This document shows positions 1 through 6,737 of a stretch of DNA of 11,697 nt, piece by piece. The notes under the pieces were generated by a model that was given only the letters and a program-made list of their open reading frames with translations, had not been told where the DNA came from and ran no database searches. Position 1 is the stretch's first letter. Every line of letters begins with the position of its first letter. Origin of the DNA: Candidatus Zixiibacteriota bacterium. Its GTDB lineage: Bacteria > Zixibacteria > MSB-5A5 > GN15 > PGXB01. The DNA is taken from contig JAAERC010001173.1 in assembly GCA_024230695.1 (NCBI GenBank), positions 1 through 11,697 on the forward strand. The letters are read 5' to 3'. A program made the position numbers and the translations under genes.

Positions 1-77
1 AATAGCTATTATTTTGGGGTATTCTAAAACGTCCAGACTATGACTATCAAATTCATGCATAATTATTCCATACCAAT

Positions 78-101
78 AAAAAAGCCGGTTATTACCGGCT
101 T
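78..101 (-). terminator. Intrinsic terminator of the rpsU-yqeY-cvpA operon
   Basis: Read on the minus strand, an 8-bp perfect stem AAGCCGGT / ACCGGCTT with a 4-nt loop is followed directly by a run of six T (complement of the A run at 78-83). It lies about 45 bases past the cvpA stop codon and should end the minus-strand operon. Nothing recognisable lies to its left (positions 1-77). Confidence 0.85.
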
Positions 102-146
102 GAATATAAGATTATTTCTTAAGAATTCAAAACAGGATTATATATT

Positions 147-782
147 TTATTGCCTTGAACCAAAAAAACGGTCCATCTGATAAATAACGCGATATACCTG
201 CTCACGTGAGTTCGAGAGTTTCAAACGATCTTCTTGTGACATCGTTCCCGATGGCCGCTGAAGTAAAGCCGTTTCAATTTTTGGCATAAACTCAGGATTT
301 TCTGGGTGCAAACCGGCGCTTCCTTCATAGAGAACCGGTAATGTTTTGGCAAATGTTGGGCCGAGAAATGATTCCTCAAAATCAAGATAAAATCGTTCCG
401 GCATCGGCATCAGAAAGACAACAAAAACACAGAAACTAATGACTACCCAACCTCTGACGAATCCGACCAGAGCACCGCCAAGCTGATCTTTTTTACCGAG
501 TTTTTGCATGTTGGCGAATTTGTAAAACATGATCGCCATCAATTTGAAGATAGCATAAATGAAAGCGAGTAGTAAAACAAATGAAATTATGGCTGTCACG
601 AGGGGGGAGCCGCCTAATTGCTCATATACTTTGACAGCAATTAAATCGATATAGTTAACTGATAAAATAACCGCTGTTGTTAATACTAAAAGCGCCATTA
701 GTTCACGGATCAATCCTTTTTTAGAACCAACAACTAATGATGCAACCAGTAATATTAATAAAACTATATCAACCCAATTCAT
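147..782 (-). CDS. cvpA: CvpA family inner-membrane protein
   Basis: 211-residue integral membrane protein of the CvpA / colicin V production family. Four hydrophobic segments are visible, at about residues 5-19, 28-46, 60-84 and 102-126, followed by a polar C-terminal tail of about 80 residues. The family signature is present at the N-terminus: Asp5 in the first helix, then Gly19, a KKG turn at 21-23 and RE at 26-27, and a second glycine-rich turn GG..GFVRGW at 102-112. In enterobacteria CvpA is needed for colicin V export and contributes to envelope stress tolerance; the molecular activity is not settled, so no precise role is claimed here. The start is supported by an AGGGGAG ribosome binding site 6-7 bases upstream (about 789-796). 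It is the last gene of the rpsU operon, 40 bases after yqeY, and is followed by an intrinsic terminator. Confidence 0.85.
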   Translation of the reverse strand: MNWVDIVLLILLVASLVVGSKKGLIRELMALLVLTTAVILSVNYIDLIAVKVYEQLGGSPLVTAIISFVLLLAFIYAIFKLMAIMFYKFANMQKLGKKDQLGGALVGFVRGWVVISFCVFVVFLMPMPERFYLDFEESFLGPTFAKTLPVLYEGSAGLHPENPEFMPKIETALLQRPSGTMSQEDRLKLSNSREQVYRVIYQMDRFFGSRQ

Positions 783-822
783 ATTAAACTCCCCTGTTTA
801 ATTTCCTAACTTCCCCAGATGG

Positions 823-1278
823 TCAATCTTCATCCTTTGATAACATTTCAACGGCAATCTTATTAACAATTTTGCCGTCGGCTTTGCCTTTGACCTCAGG
901 CATCACCTCTTTCATTATCAATCCCATTTTTGCCGGAGAATCGGCACCCGTTTTTTTAATCGCCTTGCCAATTATCTCACGTAATTTATCTTCCGATAAT
1001 TGCTTCGGCAGATATTCTGTGATAATATCGAGTTCGGCCGTTTCCTTGTCAACTAAATCTTGTCTGCCACCGGCCTTAAACTGTTCGATAGAATCGCGCC
1101 GTTGTTTAGCGGCACTAATAAGAACCGCGCTGACTTCATCATCGGTAAGGTCTTTACCTTTTTCAATCTGTTTATACTTTATATCAGATTTAAGGCCCCG
1201 AAACATAGTGACTTTATCGCCTTCATGGTTTTTCAGGGCCTTAATTAAATCTTCATCAATTCGTTTTAAAAGAGACAT
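823..1278 (-). CDS. yqeY: GatB/YqeY domain protein
   Basis: 151 residues, the usual length of stand-alone YqeY proteins. The family resembles the C-terminal tRNA-binding domain of GatB, the amidotransferase subunit that makes Gln-tRNA or Asn-tRNA from misacylated tRNA; a role of free YqeY in tRNA metabolism is likely but not proven. Recognisable stretches are KQRRDSIEQFKAGGR at about 58-72, YLPKQLSED at 89-97, and the lysine- and glycine-rich end MKEVMPEVKGKADGK at 122-136. Its ATG shares one base with the stop codon of rpsU (TAATG), so translation is probably coupled to rpsU. The GGAAAG just upstream lies inside the last rpsU codons. The order rpsU-yqeY is widespread in bacteria. Confidence 0.93.
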   Translation of the reverse strand: MSLLKRIDEDLIKALKNHEGDKVTMFRGLKSDIKYKQIEKGKDLTDDEVSAVLISAAKQRRDSIEQFKAGGRQDLVDKETAELDIITEYLPKQLSEDKLREIIGKAIKKTGADSPAKMGLIMKEVMPEVKGKADGKIVNKIAVEMLSKDED

Positions 1279-1472
1279 TAGTTTCTTTCCGAATTCATCT
1301 TCCGCATTTTGCGTCGAGCCGCATTATTTTTTCTTTTCCGTCGTTCGGACGGTTTTTCAAAGTGCTGGTGCTTTTTAATGTCAGAAAGGATTCCAGTCTT
1401 TTCACAGAACTTGTTAAAACGGCGAAGGGCTTTTTCAAAAGATTCGTCATCACGTACTTTTACGCCTGTCAT
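1278..1472 (-). CDS. rpsU: 30S ribosomal protein S21
   Basis: 64 residues, the normal length of bS21, a small basic protein of the 30S subunit that sits near the anti-Shine-Dalgarno end of 16S rRNA and helps start translation. The diagnostic sequence is clear: [16 protein letters not shown] at 4-19, [14 protein letters not shown] at about 22-35, then a [11 protein letters not shown] motif and an Arg/Lys-rich tail. The start is set by an A-A-G followed by seven G (about 1479-1488). One codon position earlier there is an in-frame ATG-TAA directly before the chosen ATG, too close to the G-run to be a good start. It is the first gene of the operon and lies about 50 bases from a predicted transcription start. 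Confidence 0.95.
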   Translation of the reverse strand: MTGVKVRDDESFEKALRRFNKFCEKTGILSDIKKHQHFEKPSERRKRKNNAARRKMRKMNSERN

Positions 1473-1530
1473 TTACATCCCCCCCTTCTGACTATTCTAA
1501 ATATGTAAATCATTTGTTTCATACCACTTA

Positions 1531-1558
1531 AGTATAACTCATTAAATCAACTTGTCAA
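1531..1558 (-). promoter_or_regulatory. Sigma-70 promoter of the rpsU operon
   Basis: On the minus strand: TTGACA (complement of 1553-1558), a 16-base spacer, and TATACT (complement of 1531-1536), preceded upstream by an A/T-rich run. The predicted start is near 1524, giving a leader of about 50 bases before rpsU. Five to six of six bases match consensus at each box. Confidence 0.8.
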
Positions 1559-1589
1559 TAAAAAATCGTGCCCTCAAATTGACCTATAT

Positions 1590-1613
1590 CCCCTATATAT
1601 CGGCATATAGGGG
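1590..1613. repeat. Perfect 9-bp inverted repeat between divergent promoters
   Basis: CCCCTATAT (1590-1598) and ATATAGGGG (1605-1613) are perfectly complementary around a 6-base spacer. The repeat lies about 32 bases upstream of the rpsU -35 box and about 58 bases upstream of the first plus-strand promoter. It could be an operator or a hairpin. The plus strand continues CTGTTTT, so a weak plus-strand terminator is possible, but no gene would need one here. Confidence 0.55.
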
Positions 1614-1670
1614 CTGTTTTCAATTATTTCGACAAAACTTATTCTATAGAAAGTATAAAGTTCTACATTT

Positions 1671-1699
1671 TCGACAAATTTACTACCAATTGATATACT
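1671..1699 (+). promoter_or_regulatory. Plus-strand promoter 1 of an ORF-less transcript
   Basis: TCGACA (1671-1676), 17-base spacer, TATACT (1694-1699) with an extended -10 TGA directly before it. The -35 box lies in the second copy of a 10-base direct repeat, TTTCGACAAA, at 1627-1636 and 1669-1678 (42 bases apart, about four helical turns). No ORF of useful size follows. Confidence 0.5.
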
Positions 1700-1706
1700 G
1701 TGATTA

Positions 1707-1735
1707 TTGAAACGACTATTATAATTCGCTATAAT
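1707..1735 (+). promoter_or_regulatory. Plus-strand promoter 2, near-consensus, no ORF downstream
   Basis: TTGAAA (1707-1712), an exact 17-base spacer, and perfect TATAAT (1730-1735). The predicted start is near 1742. About 300 bases downstream on this strand contain no credible coding region, so the promoter may drive a non-coding RNA. Confidence 0.65.
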
Positions 1736-1741
1736 ATTATA

Positions 1742-1902
1742 CCTTTCATGTCGTTACAGCAAAATGGGTTTGCTTTTCCGATAAAAGGTTTTTGGCATAA
1801 ATCATCACTTCCGCAAAATGTCTTTGTGTTCTTCAATTTAGTTTATCTGTATATTAATAGAGGAAGGTTTTAATGATGATTTGATGGAGATTTTGTTTTT
1901 TT
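1742..1902 (+). ncRNA. Candidate structured small RNA
   Basis: Region between promoter 2 and a run of seven T at 1896-1902. A hairpin AGCAAA-(5 nt)-TTTGCT occurs at 1758-1774. A longer pairing joins AAATCATCACTTCC (1799-1812) with GGAAG (1862-1866) and TGATGATTT (1874-1882), 14 bp in two helices with a 7-base bulge on the 3' side. The T run begins 13 bases after the helix, so it is not a classical terminator. No known RNA family is recognised; in AT-rich DNA some of this pairing could be chance. Confidence 0.3.
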
Positions 1903-1922
1903 AACGGTTGCGGGACAAATAT

Positions 1923-1954
1923 AACATTTCCGCACCCCAAGGGGTGCGCCACCC
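1923..1954 (-). repeat. GGGTGG hairpin repeat, copy 1 (reverse)
   Basis: A perfect 8-bp hairpin CGCACCCC / GGGGTGCG (1931-1948) with an AA loop. Read on the minus strand, the 32-base unit matches the unit at 7779-7810 at about 28 positions, including flanking GGGTGG and AATGTT outside the stem. This makes it a dispersed intergenic repeat rather than a random hairpin. The rest of the 1903-2056 gap shows nothing I can name. Confidence 0.6.
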
Positions 1955-2056
1955 AGCGTTTGTTGAAGTTAATATTTTTGAGAAGAAAGGAAATTTTAAT
2001 CAATAGAACTATGCTGTTCTCCTGGGTTTTGCTCTATAGCTATCTATTTCATTAAA

Positions 2057-2782
2057 TTATTCAATCGTTATAAGTTCGCCGTTTTTGTAATAGTTTATTT
2101 CAATTATTTCCCCGTTTGGGGAATGCTTGATCCATTGGCCTGATTTTTTGCTACCAGTCTTTTTTCCAATTTCAAACCATAAATAATTTGATAAGTAATC
2201 CATTCCATTATGTCGTTTCCATTCAATCCATATATCATAATCGCTGTTATAAAACTCCGGGTTTTCATGCAACCATTCTCCTTGGTATCCTTCCAAAACA
2301 ACTAGAAGAGTGTCATTTTGATAGTACAACACAGAATCGATTTTTAATTGGGGATTATAATCATCATAGGTATGCTGTTGGAAAATCCAATAGCCGTTTT
2401 TATAATCATCTTTATAATATCCATAGATGTTGATTGTACATTCAGGGTGTCTCTTAATATAAGTTCCTGTTTTTTTGCCGTTGAAATAATTTAATTCTTC
2501 TATTCGATTTCCTTTTGCATCCCATTTGATCCAAACGCCATTCTTAATGTTCCGTATATAATTTCCCTGCTCCTGTAATTGTCCATTTTCATAAAAGGAG
2601 CTATACTGCCCATCCGGCCAAAAGCCATTCTCATTACCGGTAAACCAGTAGCGAGTGTAATATTCTTTTAAATTCCCGTTGGACCATTTGACTTCAACCG
2701 TATCGTAAAGGGTCTCCGCCCATGAAAAAGCAGATGAAGCCATTAATACACAGCAGAATACTAAGAGCAGAATTTTAATCAT
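2057..2782 (-). CDS. Exported MORN-repeat protein of unknown function
   Basis: 241 residues. The N-terminus is a clear signal peptide: IKILLLVFCCVLMASSAFS with a likely cleavage after about residue 16-22; no proper lipobox is seen. The mature part consists of degenerate MORN_2-type repeats with the pattern NG.L....Y...K.G.W: about 33-48 (SNGNLKEYY), 64-86 (YENGQLQEQG to KNGVWIKW), 88-108 (GNRIEELNYFNGKKTG), 122-133 (KNGYW) and 206-237 (KKSGQWIKHSPNGE then YYKNGEL). Such proteins are often labelled YwqK-family antitoxin by homology, but an exported protein without a partner gene does not support that. It is a single-gene unit with its own promoter and an AAGGAG ribosome binding site 6-7 bases from the ATG. 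The role is unknown; a periplasmic or surface scaffold is possible. Confidence 0.75.
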   Translation of the reverse strand: MIKILLLVFCCVLMASSAFSWAETLYDTVEVKWSNGNLKEYYTRYWFTGNENGFWPDGQYSSFYENGQLQEQGNYIRNIKNGVWIKWDAKGNRIEELNYFNGKKTGTYIKRHPECTINIYGYYKDDYKNGYWIFQQHTYDDYNPQLKIDSVLYYQNDTLLVVLEGYQGEWLHENPEFYNSDYDIWIEWKRHNGMDYLSNYLWFEIGKKTGSKKSGQWIKHSPNGEIIEINYYKNGELITIE

Positions 2783-2808
2783 AATAAACTCCTTTTTTAT
2801 CTATAGGG

Positions 2809-2824
2809 TAAAACCGCGATTTTA
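2809..2824. promoter_or_regulatory. Palindrome in the leader of the MORN gene
   Basis: Sixteen bases, TAAAACCGCGATTTTA, equal to their reverse complement except for one central pair position on each side. It lies just downstream of the predicted transcription start of the minus-strand MORN gene, where a repressor site would sit. No regulator gene is next to it. Confidence 0.3.
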
Positions 2825-2839
2825 TATCATATAAGTAAA

Positions 2840-2868
2840 AATATAGCAAAATTGTAATTGATTTTCAA
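2840..2868 (-). promoter_or_regulatory. Sigma-70 promoter of the MORN gene
   Basis: On the minus strand: TTGAAA (complement of 2863-2868), 17-base spacer, TATATT (complement of 2840-2845), with TGC directly before it forming an extended -10. The predicted leader is about 50 bases. Confidence 0.65.
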
Positions 2869-2884
2869 GTTGTTGATTATCAAG

Positions 2885-2904
2885 AAGCCTTTATTCTAAG
2901 GCTT
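2885..2904. repeat. 7-bp hairpin between divergent MORN and motA units
   Basis: AAGCCTT (2885-2891) pairs with AAGGCTT (2898-2904) around 6 bases. No T run follows on either strand, so it is not an obvious terminator. It lies between the two divergent promoters. Confidence 0.35.
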
Positions 2905-2938
2905 TAACGTCCAAGTTGTTACCTTATTATATTAGATG

Positions 2939-2965
2939 TTTAGATTTTTCCTGAAATGTCGATAA
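2939..2965 (+). promoter_or_regulatory. Candidate flagellar sigma-28 promoter of motAB
   Basis: GTCGATAA (2958-2965) differs by one base from the sigma-28 (FliA/SigD) -10 consensus GCCGATAA. Eleven bases upstream lies TTTAGATT (2939-2946), matching five of eight positions of the -35 consensus TAAAGTTT. Spacing is exact for this sigma factor, and motAB genes are classical late-class sigma-28 targets. Confidence 0.55.
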
Positions 2966-2998
2966 ATTGAAAGAACAGCGAATATTTAAAGGAATAGT

Positions 2999-3856
2999 AT
3001 GTTAGCAATTATAGGTTTAGTCGTAGTATTTGGTAGTGTCATTGGTGGTTATCTGATGCATCATGGGCATCTGATCGTACTGTATCAACCGTCTGAATTT
3101 GTAATTATTGGTGGTGCTGCTATTGGTTCGATGTTAGTAGGCTCACCTATCAAAGTAATGATGGCGCTCCTTAAACAATTGTCTCAAATATTAGGTTCCG
3201 GTCCAACAAAAGAAAAATATCAAGAGTTGTTAGTTATGATGTATCAACTTTTTAATGTGGCCCGTAAAGATGGTTTGGTCGGTCTTGAATCACATATTGA
3301 AAACCCCAAAGAAAGTACAGTTATTTCACAATTTCCTTTTTTCCTTAAAAATCATCATGCACTCGATTTTTTGGCCGATACAATGCGTTTGATTATTATG
3401 GGCGGCGTCCCGGAACATGACCTCGATGCTATGCTTGATTTGGATCTGGAGATTCATCATGAGGAAATTGCGAAACCATCCACAGCTTTAAGTCGAGTGG
3501 CTGACTGTCTTCCCGGTTTGGGTATTGTTGCGGCGGTTCTTGGAATTGTTATCACAATGGGTGCCATCGGTGGTCCGCCTGAGGTAATCGGGTATAAAGT
3601 CGCCGCGGCATTGGTTGGAACATTTTTGGGGATTTTACTATCCTATGGTGTGGCAGGACCATTATCATTTACACTTGTTGAAATGAATGATGTTGAAGCG
3701 AGATATTTTGTTTGTTTAAAACAGGGCTTAGTCGCCTTTCATAAAGGATTTGCGGCTTCGATCGCTGTTGAATTTGCCCGTCGGGCTATCCCCGGAGATC
3801 TTCGCCCCGGATTTACAGAAGTTGAAGAAGCTTGTCGAGCGGCTAAGGCCAGTTAA
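2999..3856 (+). CDS. motA: Flagellar motor stator protein MotA
   Basis: 285 residues, close to the 295 of E. coli MotA. MotA forms a pentamer around a MotB dimer in the inner membrane; ion flow through this stator turns the flagellar rotor. Four membrane helices are visible: about 1-20, 34-50, 171-190 and 200-222, with a large cytoplasmic loop between the second and third. Key residues sit at nearly the E. coli positions: Arg89 and Glu97 in the loop (ARKDGLVGLE), which contact the rotor protein FliG, and Pro172 (LPGLGIVAAVLG) and Pro221 (GVAGPL), needed for torque. The start follows AAAGGA by 5-6 bases. It heads a two-gene unit with motB, 20 bases downstream, behind a sigma-28-like promoter. 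No other flagellar genes are in the window. Confidence 0.96.
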   Translation: MLAIIGLVVVFGSVIGGYLMHHGHLIVLYQPSEFVIIGGAAIGSMLVGSPIKVMMALLKQLSQILGSGPTKEKYQELLVMMYQLFNVARKDGLVGLESHIENPKESTVISQFPFFLKNHHALDFLADTMRLIIMGGVPEHDLDAMLDLDLEIHHEEIAKPSTALSRVADCLPGLGIVAAVLGIVITMGAIGGPPEVIGYKVAAALVGTFLGILLSYGVAGPLSFTLVEMNDVEARYFVCLKQGLVAFHKGFAASIAVEFARRAIPGDLRPGFTEVEEACRAAKAS

Positions 3857-3876
3857 AATAAGTCCAAGGTGTAATC

Positions 3877-4707
3877 ATGTCTGATGACGAAAATAAACGC
3901 CCAATAATAATTATCAATAAAAAGGTTAGCCATGCAGGTCATCATGGCGGAGCTTGGAAAGTTGCCTTTGCTGATTTTGTGACAGCATTGATGGCATTTT
4001 TTCTGGTTATGTGGTTAGTAAATCAATCGGTCGTTGTCAAGGAAGCTGTCGCTGGCTATTTTCAGGATCCCTCGGGATATATGAAAAAACTTAGAGACGG
4101 CGGCTCAAGTGTTAATCAGGGTGGGCAATCGGTTGTAAAACTTTTCAAATATGATAAGGCAAATTTAAAAGAAAAGTTGATGCGTCAGCAGAAAATACTT
4201 GCGGGTGTTAGTGTTGATCTAAAAAAATCTATTGAAGAATTGCCTAATATTGGTAATGCAAAAGACTTCATTGAATATAAGGTTACTTCTGAGGGTCTTA
4301 TGATCCAGCTGATCGATGCTTCGACCGCCGTAGATTCTGCAATATTTTTTGATAAGGGTAGTGCTCGTCTCAAACCGATGGCCAGTCTAATTCTAGCCGC
4401 AATAGCAACCGAACTGGCAAAACTGCCGAGTAATATTGTAATTGAGGGACACACCGATATCACTCCAATTCGTGGCAGGAAAAATTATTCCAACTGGGAA
4501 TTGTCGGCCGATCGTGCCAATAGTGCCAGAAGACTTCTGGAGACTTCGGGGATACGACCAGGACAGATTGTTTCGGTTCGTGGATTTGCCGCGCAAAAAC
4601 TTAAGGTGATTGATAATCCTGAAGACCCGGGTAATCGCCGTGTAACAATTATTGTTCTTAATGAAGAATTTCAAAAACATCTAAAAGATATTTCAATCGA
4701 AACATAG
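3877..4707 (+). CDS. motB: Flagellar motor stator protein MotB
   Basis: 276 residues. MotB anchors the stator to peptidoglycan and carries the ion-binding aspartate of the channel. A short basic cytoplasmic N-terminus (to about 28) leads into one membrane helix at about 29-48, with the conserved WKVAFADFVTALMAFFLVMW pattern; Asp33 corresponds to the essential Asp32 of E. coli MotB. The segment after the helix (about 52-66) fits the plug region. The C-terminal OmpA-like peptidoglycan-binding domain spans about 155-262, with GHTD at 191-194, NWELSADRA at 206-214 and NRR at 253-255. The hydrophobic residues around Asp33 do not by themselves decide between proton and sodium coupling. The start has AAGGTG 7 bases upstream. 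Co-transcription with motA is very likely. Confidence 0.96.
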   Translation: MSDDENKRPIIIINKKVSHAGHHGGAWKVAFADFVTALMAFFLVMWLVNQSVVVKEAVAGYFQDPSGYMKKLRDGGSSVNQGGQSVVKLFKYDKANLKEKLMRQQKILAGVSVDLKKSIEELPNIGNAKDFIEYKVTSEGLMIQLIDASTAVDSAIFFDKGSARLKPMASLILAAIATELAKLPSNIVIEGHTDITPIRGRKNYSNWELSADRANSARRLLETSGIRPGQIVSVRGFAAQKLKVIDNPEDPGNRRVTIIVLNEEFQKHLKDISIET

Positions 4708-4831
4708 CTGTCTATCAATTTATTCCTTCCAATTTTCTATCTCACATTTGACAATTATAACTTGCGATAAGCAGATAAAATTGTTAATTTACTTTATTGA
4801 ATAATAATCTTTAAGATTTTGGAGGATATAT

Positions 4832-5581
4832 ATGTCCGGCCATTCGAAATGGGCTACAATAAAACGCAAAAAAGGTAAAGCCGATGCCGAACGCGGACGG
4901 ATGTTTACCAAACTTATTAAAGAGATCACCGTTATTGCTCGCGATGGTGGCGGCGATCCCGATGCCAATCCCCGCCTTAGAACCGCTATTTTGGGGGCCA
5001 AAGCGGCCAATATGCCTCAGGAAAATATTACCCGAGCTATCAAAAAAGGCACCGGCGAACTTCCCGGGGTCACCTATGTTGATACTACCTATGAGGGGTA
5101 TGGTATCAATGGAGTAGCTGTTTTTCTTAAAGTTCTAACTGACAATAAAAATCGAACAGTTGCCGAAGTCCGTCATACATTTTCCAAATATAACGGAAAC
5201 TTAGGCGAAAATGGATGCGTCGCGTGGATGTTTGACAATACCGGTATTATCACCGTTGAGACATCGGTTTGTGACGAGGATACCCTGATGGAGATCATTA
5301 TTGATGCCGGCGCTTCTGATATGTCAAAACAGGGCGATGTTTTTGAAATTACAACTGCTCCAGCCGATTTAGAGGCGGTCAGAGCGGCTATTGAGGCCAA
5401 ATCGATTCCGATGGTGTCGGCTGAAGTGACGATGATCCCGCAGAACACGGTTAAGCTCGATGAGAAACAGGCGTCCTCGATGCTTAAGCTTTATGAGGCC
5501 CTCGAGGATCATGATGATGTCCAGAAAGTGTATGCCAACTTTGATATCGATGATAAAATTATGGAAAAATTGATGGGCTAG
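4832..5581 (+). CDS. yebC: YebC/PmpR family protein (TACO1-like)
   Basis: 249 residues, full length for the family. It begins with the hallmark [18 protein letters not shown], followed by [12 protein letters not shown] and [15 protein letters not shown]; the central [13 protein letters not shown] (about 122-134) is another strong signature. Members were first described as DNA-binding regulators (for example of ruv or quorum genes), and more recent work links YebC and mitochondrial TACO1 to translation of proline-rich stretches on the ribosome. Which role applies here cannot be told from sequence. The start is set by GGAGG at 4821-4825, 6 bases from the ATG. It precedes ruvC by 32 bases, the common yebC-ruvC-ruvA-ruvB order, and probably begins this operon. 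The 124 bases upstream contain a TTGACA at about 4747, but no well-spaced -10 box. Confidence 0.95.
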   Translation: MSGHSKWATIKRKKGKADAERGRMFTKLIKEITVIARDGGGDPDANPRLRTAILGAKAANMPQENITRAIKKGTGELPGVTYVDTTYEGYGINGVAVFLKVLTDNKNRTVAEVRHTFSKYNGNLGENGCVAWMFDNTGIITVETSVCDEDTLMEIIIDAGASDMSKQGDVFEITTAPADLEAVRAAIEAKSIPMVSAEVTMIPQNTVKLDEKQASSMLKLYEALEDHDDVQKVYANFDIDDKIMEKLMG

Positions 5582-5617
5582 ATGCCTACTCCATTTTTTG
5601 ATAAACAGATTCGATGA
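5582..5617 (+). CDS. Possible 11-residue leader ORF coupling yebC to ruvC
   Basis: Directly after the yebC stop (TAG at 5579-5581) comes an ATG that opens an 11-codon frame, MPTPFFDKQIR, whose TGA overlaps the ruvC start as ATGA (5614-5617). The ruvC start has no GGA-type ribosome binding site in the preceding 20 bases. A reinitiating ribosome could read this mini-ORF and pass on to ruvC. The only support is arrangement; the mini-ORF itself has no strong binding site. Confidence 0.25.
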   Translation: MPTPFFDKQIR

Positions 5618-6099
5618 TTATTCTTGGTATTGACCCTGGTCTTCAGATAACCGGTTATGGAGTGTTAACCTCCGATGGTGTCAAAATAGAGATTCTCGAA
5701 GCCGGAATAATCAAAACGAATCTGAAAGATAATTTTGAAAACAAGTTAGACGAGATTTTTTCTGAGATCGGCAAAGTTATTAAACAGTTTAAACCTGATT
5801 ATATGGCAATCGAAGAATTGTATTCACATTATGCTCATCCAAAAACGGCGATAATTATGGGTCATGCCCGCGCGACCGCTTTTTTACAGGCCTCACAAAA
5901 TAAGATCCCGATTGTATCGTACTCTGCAACCAGAGTTAAAAAATCATTGACAGGTAATGGACATGCCACCAAAACACAGATGCGCCGGATGATAAAATCG
6001 AGACTTGATCTGCAAGCCGAACTGTTTTCGGCCGACACAGCCGATGCTCTGGCGGTGGCGGTTTGTCATCATAATGCACTGATGAAAGGTTATAACTAA
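5614..6099 (+). CDS. ruvC: Holliday junction resolvase RuvC
   Basis: 161 residues, near the usual 160-175. RuvC is a dimeric, metal-dependent endonuclease that cuts Holliday junctions symmetrically after RuvAB branch migration. The RNase H-like fold is evident from the first strand ILGIDPGLQITGYGV with Asp7, the AIEELY strand with Glu67, and the C-terminal SADTADALAVAVCHH with Asp141 and Asp144; these match the four acidic residues of E. coli RuvC (7, 66, 138, 141). All catalytic residues are present. The chosen ATG gives the canonical N-terminus although no clear ribosome binding site precedes it (see the leader ORF at 5582). ruvA follows after 2 bases. Confidence 0.96.
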   Translation: MIILGIDPGLQITGYGVLTSDGVKIEILEAGIIKTNLKDNFENKLDEIFSEIGKVIKQFKPDYMAIEELYSHYAHPKTAIIMGHARATAFLQASQNKIPIVSYSATRVKKSLTGNGHATKTQMRRMIKSRLDLQAELFSADTADALAVAVCHHNALMKGYN

Positions 6100-6101
6100 C
6101 A

Positions 6102-6737
6102 ATGATCTCACAGATAACCGGACAAGTCAGCAAACTCACCGAAAGCTCGGTCACGTTGTTTTTAAATGGATTGTACTATGAGCTGATGATTCCCTCGGGA
6201 CTTCATTCACAATTAAAAAATGCCGCTTCTAATAAATCAGAGATCTCATTGTTTACTTTGAATTTCATCGAGGCGGGCGAACGGAAATCGTACCATTATC
6301 CACGATTGGTCGGATTCACAGAACAGATCGATAAAGAATTTTTTCAGGTATTTACTACTGTACCCGGATTAGGAATAAAAAAGGCTCTTAAGTCACTGAC
6401 GTTGCCGATTCGTGAGATTGCTACCGCGATTGAAAATAAAAATTCTGCGACATTAACCCGTTTGCCGGGGGTTGGTGGACGGTTGGCCGAAAAAATTATC
6501 GCCGAACTGTCCGGTAAGATGGCCCGTTTTGCACTATCAAAAGGTGAACATCCGTTGACATCGGTAGGCAAGGCGGATTCTGATCTGGCCTCCGAGGCGG
6601 TCGAAGTACTTTTACAGCTTCAGTATAATAAGGCTTTGGCTGAAGAGATGGTCCAAAAAGCGCTGGTTGCCAACCCAAAAGTTAAAACCTCCAATGCACT
6701 TATATCGGCTATCTTTAGTCAGGAGGCAGGTGCTTAA
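6102..6737 (+). CDS. ruvA: Holliday junction branch migration protein RuvA
   Basis: 211 residues, typical length. RuvA tetramers bind four-way junction DNA and load the RuvB motor. Three domains can be followed: an N-terminal OB fold (about 1-64, beginning MISQITGQV), a central part with two helix-hairpin-helix motifs (VPGLGIKKAL at 87-96 and LPGVGGRLAEKI at 121-132), and after a flexible linker (about 142-160) a C-terminal RuvB-contacting domain (about 161-206). The linker region KGEHPLTSVGKAD is short and polar as usual. The start lies 2 bases after the ruvC stop with AAAGG inside the end of ruvC. Its stop overlaps the ruvB start by one base (TAATG). Confidence 0.95.
   Translation: MISQITGQVSKLTESSVTLFLNGLYYELMIPSGLHSQLKNAASNKSEISLFTLNFIEAGERKSYHYPRLVGFTEQIDKEFFQVFTTVPGLGIKKALKSLTLPIREIATAIENKNSATLTRLPGVGGRLAEKIIAELSGKMARFALSKGEHPLTSVGKADSDLASEAVEVLLQLQYNKALAEEMVQKALVANPKVKTSNALISAIFSQEAGA

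Noticed and set aside
872..1378. A 168-codon frame on the plus strand.
   Set aside because: It runs antisense across yqeY and rpsU, which have unmistakable family sequences; its own translation is low-complexity Ser/Leu-rich and has no binding site.
2057..2782. Toxin-antitoxin module, from the YwqK-antitoxin label often given to MORN_2 proteins.
   Set aside because: The protein has a signal peptide, has its own promoter and has no partner gene beside it.
4747..4780. TTGACA upstream of yebC as a promoter.
   Set aside because: No -10 box is found 15-19 bases downstream; the nearest candidates are poorly spaced, so it is not listed as a feature.
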